In this document: one piece after another, positions 56,340 to 64,000 of the stretch
Position numbering within the stretch: position 1 is the first letter of the stretch
How the letters are laid out: each line of letters opens with the position of its first letter
From: Nectonema munidae
Lineage: Eukaryota > Nematomorpha > Nectonematoida > Nectonematidae
Direction of reading: 5' to 3'
Length of the DNA stretch: 64,000 nt
NCBI GenBank assembly: GCA_030549495.1
Contig: JAUIRK010001009.1
Span: 461,009 to 525,008 of the forward strand
The notes under the pieces: model-generated
Told to the model about the DNA's origin: nothing
The model's input: only the letters and a program-made list of their open reading frames with translations
Database searches by the model: none
Program-made: the position numbers and the translations under genes

Positions 56340-59045
56340 TTAATATTTCATACGCAAGATGTTTGTAGAAAGTATTATAAGCCAAAATATACAAAAAAAA
56401 AAGTTGTAGAATTTTAGTTTAACTTCAGCACAGATATTACATCTTCTTACCACGTTTTTGACATCTTCTAAAGAAGATGCAAGGTTCTTACAACGAACGA
56501 AATGATAAAGCCGGGTTACTCCGGGGTGGCAGAGATCAGAGTGCAAAGCTTTTAATTTATTGTCTGAATGCATGCAAAAAACTCTTGAAAAGGTGTCTGC
56601 AGGACCATTTTCAGCGCCTCGTCGGTATACAATATCAAAGTCATAGGAGCTAAGTTCCAAACGCCATCTGAATATCTTTTCGTTTTTGATCTTGCCTACC
56701 TGCTTACTATCGAACATGAAGGAAACTGACTTTTGATCTGTAATAATGTGGAACATTTTGCCCATCGAAAAGTGACACCATCTTCTTAAAGCTTCAATGA
56801 TAGCGCAAGCTTCTTTCTCTACAGAAGAATATTTTGTCTCTATCTTTGAAAACGTTCTTGCATAGAAGGCTACTGGCTTTTTATTTTGGTTCAAAGTGGC
56901 AGAAACTGCATACTCACTTGCGTCTGTTTCTACTGTGAAAGGTGCAGCTTCGTCAATATCAGCTAAAGTTGCCTGTGCTAGAAGCTCTTTCAGTTTTTCA
57001 AAAGATCGAATAGCTTCATCTTCCAACGGAACACAAGAATGTATAAGCGGGTAGGCGTGATCAGAGTATGATGGTATCCATCTCGCGTAATAAGCAAAGA
57101 GTCCAATCACCCTTTTCAGTGCTTTCTCCGTCGTTGGGATAGGTAAATCAAGTAGCTGAACACGTGCTGGGTCAGGTTGAATACTTTTATTCTCGATGCA
57201 ATAACCTAATAAAGTGATTTGATCCTTTGAGATTTGAGACTTTGTTTCGTTGAAAGTAATGTCCAAACTCTCTGCAACTCGCAAGAAGTCTTTTAAGTTT
57301 TCATCATGCTCTTCAAGCGTCATTCCAGCAATTGTAACATTATCAATGAAGACATAGGTACCTTTGAGTTTATTTTCACTCACCATTAGATCCATTATTC
57401 GTTGGAAGCTGGTACGGCATTCGTCAAACCAAACGGCATGCGTTTAAAATGATATAATCTGGATCCAGATTGAAAAGCTGTAAAAGGTCTATCCTCTTTT
57501 CGTATTTTAATTTGATGGTGTGCTGCTTTAAGATCCAAAGTACTGAAGAAGCGATATTTTGCAAGTTCGTTGATCATGGTGTCTATTCTAGGTAGCGGAT
57601 AAGCATCGAGTTTTGTAAAACGGTTTATTGTTTTACTGTAGTCAACCACCATTCTCTTTTTGTGATTATCTGACTTAGTGACAACTACCTGTGCTCGCCA
57701 AGGTGATTGGCTTTCCTCTATAATGTCGTCATTTAAAAGTTTAAGAGTTTCAGAACGGATAAACTCTCTATCTTCTTTTGAGTGAAACCTGCTTTTAGTA
57801 GCTATAGGTTGGCAGTCATCAGACAGAAATGAAAAAAGAGCAGGAGCCATAACATTAAGTGGCTTTAGAGCTGCAATGATGAGTTTATTGCCATTTCCAT
57901 CAAAATTGAAAGTGAGACTATCATGACGCTTCATAAAATCTTCACCAAGTATAACATCAGTAACCAAATTCTCCATAATGAGGAGCTTAACTTGTGTATA
58001 CTCATTTTCAAAAGCTTTTAATTGAACTAGGCAAAAACCTTCCGTTAACGCGCTATGATTTATTAAAGCAACCTTGTGCTGACATGGAAAAACTTTTACT
58101 TTAAGTTGCTTCACAATCTGACTAGTCACGTATGAATCTGTGGAGCGAGTATCCATTAAAGCTTTGACTTTCATACCATTAAGTTCTATAAAAACTAGCA
58201 CATTAGCGCTGTATGCATCGTTTTTAGTAGAAGAACTTAGTTGATAACTTTGAGTAGTTGAAGACCGTTTCTTCAGAGATCCTCCCTGAAACTTACAAAC
58301 TCTGGCGTGGTGGCCAATTTTTGAACACTTGTTACATGTAATATCACGTGCTGGAGATTTAGTACGACTATGATAATTGTATCCACAGAAATAACATTTT
58401 CTTTGTTTGTTGGTGAAAGCCAGTTGTGGTTGTTTTACGTCAGTACTATCGCTTGAGGTCGCTTTGTTATCTTCGGTATTCAAAGTAGCTGTAATGAGTC
58501 TTTCTTCGTTGTAGCTTTCGCAGTTCTTCTGTGCCAGTTCAAGTGTTCTCGCTAACTCGTATGCCTCTTGATAGCATATACTTTTCTTCTCTAATAAACG
58601 TTGTCTTTGAAGAGATTCCTGTTATCAAGGCAACTCTCACTTGTTCTTCGTGATATTGGTTTGCTGAAACATCTTGAAAATCGCACTCAGCGCTTAGTTG
58701 TAGTAAAGTTTGGTTGAATTCATCAACATTTTCTCCAAGTAGCTGTTTTCTAGTAGCTAGTTTATGTCTGGCATAAATCCTATTTTTTTCGTGGACGTAT
58801 AGCGAACTTAACTTCTGGATAGCTTTTTCGTAATCATTTTTCTGATGAATATGTTTAAAAAGAGCAGGAGAAATATAATTGGTTAGGACTACAAAGCGAT
58901 CAGGATGCTGTTCTTCAATGCAATTTAAAAAGTTAGTAAACGTGCGTAACCAGTGATTCCATTCCTCAGGTGCCGAAGGAGAATTAGGGTTTAAATCAAG
59001 ACGTTCAGGTTTAAAAAGTTTGTCCATAAGAAGAATTGTGAGCAA
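56340..59045 (-). mobile_element. Ty3/Gypsy fossil, unit 4
   Basis: Reverse-oriented copy with all parts from gag-like to HHCC integrase segment. It keeps a long protease-like to reverse transcriptase stretch with RMVVDYSKTINRFTKLDAY, STLDLKAAHHQIKI and FKRMPFGLTNA, closest to the family consensus among the four. Still broken, with several breaks, and without visible LTRs or integrase core. Confidence 0.85.
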
Positions 59046-59299
59046 AAAAACGAAAATTTTTTACTTGAATAAATTGAGATAAATGGGAAAAATTAAAGAT
59101 AAGCAAACTTACATACAGGTTGTGAGGCTTAACAAGCTTTATTCAAGTAAAAATTAAACTAACGAAACGATGTCATTGAATATATATAGCACAACATAAC
59201 AATTAGTACAAGCGTAATTGAATATGAAGAAGGTGCTCTAGGTAGGAATATACGAGTGAAATGTACTAAGCAGAAGAGCTTGAGGTAACACATTACAAT
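59046..59299 (-). other. leader before Ty3 body, unit 4
   Basis: Same as in unit 3, with the LINE empty site at about 59180-59195 and the paired TTACTTGAATAAA/TTTATTCAAGTAA motifs. Confidence 0.5.
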
Positions 59300-60257
59300 C
59301 CAGTACAGAAATAAAATAAGCATAGTCGATTTGGTATAAAACAGATATTTTATTTTTTTGAAAATATTTTTGAAGACAGTATCTAGAAGTAAACCGCATA
59401 TTCTGATTCAAGCTTTCAGATATTTTAAAACCATAAATGCCAAACCTGAGTCCAAAAATGAAACCAGCATCTTCCATTTTGAATAAAAACAGATATTTTA
59501 TTTAAATTTCAAAAATATTTCTGTAGACATTAGACGTAAATCGAAAATTTGATTGACACTTCAGACATTTAAAACCTCTAAATGCAAAAAAATGATTTCA
59601 GAAATAAAAATTATCATGGTCGAATTGGTATAAAAACATATATTTCATGTAAAATTAGAGAGAATATTTTGGGATATAGTTTTCAGACATAACCGCAAAT
59701 TTAATTGACACTAGCAGTAAAACCTCTAAATGCGAAAACTGTGTTCAGAAATGAAATCATCATGATCTATTTGCTATAAAAACAAATTTTAGAACTAAAC
59801 GCAAATTTTATTGATAGTTATATGTATTTTCAAATTCAAACTGCATAAATTGAGTCCATAAATGAAACTAGCATCGTTGATTTGGTATAAAACATATATT
59901 TCATTGTAAAATTTGAATGAATGTTTTTGGAGACAATTTTTAGAAGTAAACAGCAAATTTGATTAACACTTATAGGTATTTTCACATCCTAAATGTAAAA
60001 AATGAGTTACGAAATGAAAAAACCATAATTGATTTGGAATAAAAACATATATTTCAAGAGAATATTTTTGGAGACAATTTTTAGAAGTAAACAGCAAATT
60101 TGATTAATACTTATAGGTATTTTCAAATCCTAAATGTAAAAAATTAGTTCAAAAATGAAAACAGCATGGCCGATTTAGTATAACATATATTTCATTGTAA
60201 AATTTGAATGAATGTTTTTGGAGACAATTTTTAGAAGTAAACCGCAAATTTGATTAA
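59300..60257 (-). repeat. ~150-bp tandem repeat array 1, unit 4
   Basis: Same unit order as in unit 3, with few substitutions (AACAGCAAATTTG in two units). Confidence 0.85.
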
Positions 60258-61474
60258 CTATATATATAATAATTTAAGCACTGATTTTAAATCTGATTGG
60301 AAAGTTATTGATGCCAACGCATATCAATCCACATGCAATGAAAATGTTTTATTTCAGAAGTCACTTCCTCGAAAACGTAAAGGATGGTCGAGCATTGCTT
60401 GTGCACCTTCGCTTGTCATTGCACATACATTTCCCTAACTTAATCCTTCTTTCTGAAAAAACAATGAAATTTGGTTGAAATATCTTCACCTTTTGTTGTT
60501 GATTTCAATATTTGAGAAAAGAAAAATTTTCCTTAAATTCTTCATCTTTGATATATCTTAGAGATACAAGAAATTGACTACATGAAGCAGTATCAGTCGA
60601 CCCATCATGTTGAATTGCAAAATTTCCGAAAGCAGAATCTTTTATTTCTGTAATTATGTATTGATTGACATCATCAGACATATCTGCTATTCGTCGATGA
60701 ACAGAATCATTTGAAAGAGGTATTGATGAAAACTTCTGAGCAGAGTCCCTTCCAATGGGACAACTAATTATGTCTTTACAAGAAGGAACTATCAATTTTC
60801 TTCTATTTTATGGGGGTTTCCTTCTTGTGCTATACTTAATGATACCATGAAGATGCGCGTAAGTCGGCTTCATTAAACGAATAAGAGTTCGTGAAGAATG
60901 AAAACGTCTTTTTTAAAACCTCTTCTTTTTGCTTGAAAAATGCAATATTTTTGTTCTTGAAATTAGGATGGCAACTATTAAAATGGCGTTTAAAAAAGCA
61001 GCCTTCATGCACCCCACTGATAAAACTTGTGACATATTGCACACTGAGGGAAAGCTATGTCATTTTTATTGAGAAGTGTTTGGCCAAATTGAATGTAGCT
61101 CTCATCATATTGTTTTTTTTCAGTATTGAATTCATAAACAATTTAAAAATTCTAAAAATAACCTAAAAATCATAAAAAGATCAAATACATCAAAAAATCG
61201 AAAAAAATTAATTCATGTTATTTCTTAACATTTATTCATCTTTAAAATCTTTAAAAATATTTTTACCAATCAAATAATTTTTTGATAATAAAAAAATAAA
61301 TGCGTGCAACCATTTTAAAATTTAGTTAGATGAAAAATCTGAAGTAATTTTTTGAACTAACATTTTTAATTAATTTTTAAATTTAATTTTTTGTAAGTTT
61401 TAAAAGCTCGCGTACCCCTTAAAAATTTCTCGCGATCCCCCAAGTGTTTTCGAACCCCAGTTTGAAAAACTCTG
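60258..61474 (-). pseudogene. ZBED5-like hAT N-terminal half, unit 4
   Basis: Open over 96 codons (60505-60795) including SSIPLSNDSVHRRIADM and HDGSTDTASCSQFLVSLRYI, then a frameshift near 60525 (KENFSFLKY). As in unit 3, the stop before PLSND is absent. The terminus ends at 61474. Confidence 0.75.
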
Positions 61475-61839
61475 CATTAGAGATTCTGAAAATCACCATG
61501 CTGACTACTCGTGATCCTAAGAAGGGAGTGTTAACGAATCCTCAAATAAAGTAGGGCTGCTTCTTGATAAAAGTTAAAGAACATCGTCTTTTTTGAATAA
61601 GTGAGACTTTGTAAGTTTTATTTGATTGTTAGCATACAATTATGAACAGATTCATAAGGCAGCTCATAAAAAATGTATGCATCGAGTATTGAGTTCTGCT
61701 TTCCTTTGAAGTTTTGACAGCGCTTCTAGCAGTCTACTTTTTCATCATAAAATTTTGAAATCATTTTCTTTGTATTTAGGCTTGGATCCCCACCCACCCA
61801 CCACGGCCATCAGTCGTTTTTTAGGTGTGAATTTGAAAT
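61475..61839. other. arm-to-hAT spacer, unit 4
   Basis: No gene; a single GTGGGTGGGGATCC-type segment, as in unit 3. Confidence 0.55.
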
Positions 61840-62429
61840 TTTTATTAAGCTCAATTTTCTCTTTAATAAATAAATAAGTAAATATTTTTAAGTTTTTTAA
61901 AACATTTTTATCAATAAATGTTTAATTATTAATTTTCTATTTAGTATCCTATATACATAATCAAAACAAGCAAGACCTTGGACGTTTTTAATGTCTAAAG
62001 TTGAGACCCAGTTTTTAAGACCGATTTTTCGATGCCAATTTTATGAGACCAATCTTTATAAATAATATGAAAAAATAAAAATTTATAAATTTAGAGTTTG
62101 AAAAGGTTAAATAAGATTTATTTGCGAAATAATAAAATGGAAATAATTTAGCTTCTCATTTTCTGTAAAAAATTAAAAAAAATTTTCTTCGTGTATTAAT
62201 ATTCAAAATATCAAAAAGTAAAAATGATATTTGTCAAGATAATATAAATATGTCAAATAAAAATAAAATTAAGAAATAGTTGAAGGCTAGTTGCTTTCCA
62301 CACCACCCTTGAGGTACAACGTATAGGCGCATTAACTTTTTTTTAAGTGGAAGTATCCCCAGGAGGTATATCGTAACCACTGTTCACATGAACACCCTTT
62401 TTAACTCTATTTCGTATTTTTGCAATTCT

Positions 62430-62725
62430 ATTTTTTCCTTTTGTAATTCTGTTTCCTTGACCTTTTTAAAGTTTTTGGAAAAGAACCTTATTTAGGTAAG
62501 AGAGACATTCTATAACAAAAAGAAAAAGTAGAATTTCAAAAGGACAAAATAGAATTGTAAAAGAATAAAATAGAATTGAAAAAGAACAAAATAGAATTAT
62601 AAAATAGAATTGAAAAAGAAGAAATTAGGTTTGGGAAAGAAGAAACTAGAACTAAGAAAGAAGAAAATAGAATTGGGAAAGAAGAAACTAGAATTAAGAA
62701 AGAAGAAAATAGAACTAAAATTGGT
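62430..62725 (+). repeat. 21-bp minisatellite in IR arm
   Basis: Seventh copy of the array; plus-strand KEETR/KEENR heptads. Confidence 0.8.
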
Positions 62726-62730
62726 ATATA

Positions 62731-63336
62731 TTATATTTTTATTTTGTTAGACCTTTTCGGTATTCTAAGCGAATTTGCCTCTGCAACTTCCTGTTTTCTT
62801 TCTTTTCTGCTTGGGCTCTCAAGTTTTCTCTCTTTTTTTTCATTCTTGATCGAGTCCATCTTCTCCATTTTGCGTCTGCTTTCTTTCTCAATCTTAATGC
62901 ATTTTGATTTGAAGGCGAAAGACGTTAGTTCACTATATTGCACAGTTTCTATCTCGAGATATTGACATTTCGTTTCTTTCACCTGTTCTTTTTTTCCTTT
63001 CAAGTTGTCCTTATTTTTGACAGATTCAACGAAATTAGTCAAATACTCTTTCTTTTCTTTTTTAAATGTTCGAATATCAATTTCTCGAACTTTAGGCTTA
63101 TTATCTTTTTTATCGAGTTGGCATTGTTTTGCCTTTGATTCATTTTTTATATTTTTTGGGCAAGAAGAATTCACGTTTTCGTGAAGTTCATTTCCTTCAA
63201 TGCCCTTTCTTATATTTTCCCATGCTTTTTCGTATGAGTATTTGAGTTTTGGTAAAATAGCAGAGCAAGCTTCTATTACTATTACCACGCCCAACATAGC
63301 GCAAGCCTCAATTAGTATGTTTCCGAACATGGCCAT
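62731..63336 (-). CDS. MAMFG ORF, 201-codon variant (left arm, junction 5)
   Basis: VVIVI form. An extra base in the A/T run near 62838 shifts the tail from KRENLRAQAEKK to ERKLESPSRKERKQEVAEAN, ending in SNKIKI. The first 165 or so residues match the reference copy. Its partner at 63662 is also the VVIVI form. Confidence 0.4.
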   Translation of the reverse strand: MAMFGNILIEACAMLGVVIVIEACSAILPKLKYSYEKAWENIRKGIEGNELHENVNSSCPKNIKNESKAKQCQLDKKDNKPKVREIDIRTFKKEKKEYLTNFVESVKNKDNLKGKKEQVKETKCQYLEIETVQYSELTSFAFKSKCIKIEKESRRKMEKMDSIKNEKKERKLESPSRKERKQEVAEANSLRIPKRSNKIKI

Positions 63337-63360
63337 TTTCGTAGAGTGCTTTTTAGAAAA

Positions 63361-63636
63361 GTGACGCTAACCTACTTTCTATAGTTATTTGTAAACTCAT
63401 GCAAAAGGTCATTCAACTCATGCGTAATTTTATTGGTCATAAAAATAACAAAATAAATTTCATTGGTTATGTGTGTGATGTATGCATGTCTTTAATCGTT
63501 CGTAATATTACGCGAGTGCGTAAAGATGCGTATGTTCTCACATTTCCCAAAAATGGTGGCTGCATAGAATTTTCAAGGCAGTTGAATGACCTTTTGCATG
63601 AGTATACTAATAACTTTACAAAGTTTGTTAGCGTCA
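63361..63636 (+). repeat. S segment of junction 5
   Basis: 276 bp, same orientation as junction 4. The 95-codon open frame runs 63399-63686 as in junctions 2 and 4. Confidence 0.9.
63501..63512. other. axis dodecamer CGTAATATTACG
   Basis: Fourth copy, 7-8 bp from the axis (about 63499), unchanged. Confidence 0.6.
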
Positions 63637-64000
63637 CTTTTATAAAAAGCACTCTACGAAAATGGCCATGTTTGGAAACATACTAATTCAGGCTTGCGCT
63701 ATGTTGGGCGTGGTAATAGTAATAGAAGCTTGCTCTGCTATTTTACCAAAACTCAAATACTCATGCGAAAAAGCATGGGAAAATATAAGAAAGGGCTTTG
63801 AAGGAAATGAACTTCACGAAAACGTGAATTCTTCTTGCCCAAAAAAATATAAAAAATGAATCAAAGGCAAAACAATGCCAACTCGATAAAAAAGATAATA
63901 AGCCTAAAGTTCGAGAAATTGATATTCGAACATTTAAAAAAGAAAAGAAAGAGTATTTGACTAATTTCGTTGAATCTGTCAAAAATAAGGACAACTTGAA
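63637..64000 (+). repeat. IR arm, right of junction 5 (cut by window)
   Basis: First 364 bp of the arm of the next unit; TATAAAAA at 63641-63648, 21 bp before the ATG. Confidence 0.85.
63662..64000 (+). pseudogene. MAMFG ORF, frameshifted copy, partial
   Basis: VVIVI form that leaves frame after 62 residues because of one extra A in the run following SSCPK, then continues in another frame to the window edge. Its mirror partner at 62731-63336 does not have this change, so it arose recently or escaped conversion. Confidence 0.6.

Larger units (their letters stand above)
61840..63360 (-). repeat. IR arm, left of junction 5
   Basis: Uninterrupted arm closing unit 4; empty 4.58-kb target near 62050-62060. 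Confidence 0.9.
1..64000. repeat. L-IR-S-IR' composite repeat array
   Basis: Position 1 restarts at 15675, a direct period of about 15,674 bp. The same landmarks (inverted arms, hAT half, 150-bp repeats, Ty3 body, 145-bp repeats, G/C foldback) recur four times, forward in 2.5-38.5 kb and reversed in 38.5-63.5 kb. S-to-S spacing is 15,655 bp for unit 1 and 12,895 bp for unit 4. Removing the recognised insertions gives about 11.1 and 10.7 kb, so the ancestral unit was close to 11 kb. Whether it is a chromosomal amplicon or concatenated mobile elements cannot be decided from the window. Confidence 0.9.

Overview
This is AT-rich, non-coding-dominated DNA from an invertebrate animal. The evidence is the content: hAT transposons of the ZBED5/SCAND3 and ZMYM1 types with tiny GT-AG introns, a FLYWCH zinc-finger relic, a CR1/Jockey-group LINE, a tRNA-headed SINE and Ty3/Gypsy fossils. 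I cannot fix the species. No ordinary host gene, bacterial gene, rRNA or CRISPR array is visible.

The whole window is one array of a single composite repeat. Each unit has a long unique interior (L) flanked by about 1.5-kb inverted repeats (IR). Neighbouring units share a 276-277 bp short segment (S), giving L-IR-S-IR'-L. S segments lie at 2371-2646, 18026-18302, 50466-50742 and 63361-63636. Each S sits on the axis of a palindrome of about 3.3 kb and carries CGTAATATTACG within about 8 bp of that axis. A fifth junction near 38.54 kb has lost its S and most of both arms. L is in + orientation in units 1 (2.5-18.2 kb) and 2 (18.2-38.5 kb) and in - orientation in units 3 (38.5-50.6 kb) and 4 (50.6-63.5 kb), so the two halves mirror each other. 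Bases 1-2370 are the end of a preceding + unit, and 63.6-64.0 kb starts another.

In unit orientation, L holds: a truncated ZBED5-like hAT N-terminal half; an array of about 150-bp repeats; a broken Ty3/Gypsy body without recognisable LTRs; an array of about 145-bp repeats; a poly-G/poly-C foldback; a FLYWCH zinc-finger relic; and a ZBED5-like hAT C-terminal fragment pointing the opposite way. The IR arms hold a 198-codon ORF of unknown function (MAMFG ORF) and a 21-bp minisatellite.

Later insertions mark history. A 4.58-kb element with 9-bp target duplications is in units 1 and 2 only. A 2.16-kb ZMYM1-type hAT with 8-bp duplications is in units 2, 3 and 4. A CR1-like LINE carrying a SINE is in unit 2 only. 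These patterns do not fit one simple tree, which points to exchange or loss between units. Arm-specific variants shared within a palindrome suggest gene conversion, and S plus its proximal arms is flipped in one junction relative to the others. The array resembles an ampliconic, palindrome-rich locus or concatemers of an element with long inverted termini. The only repeated ORF that may still be maintained is the arm ORF.
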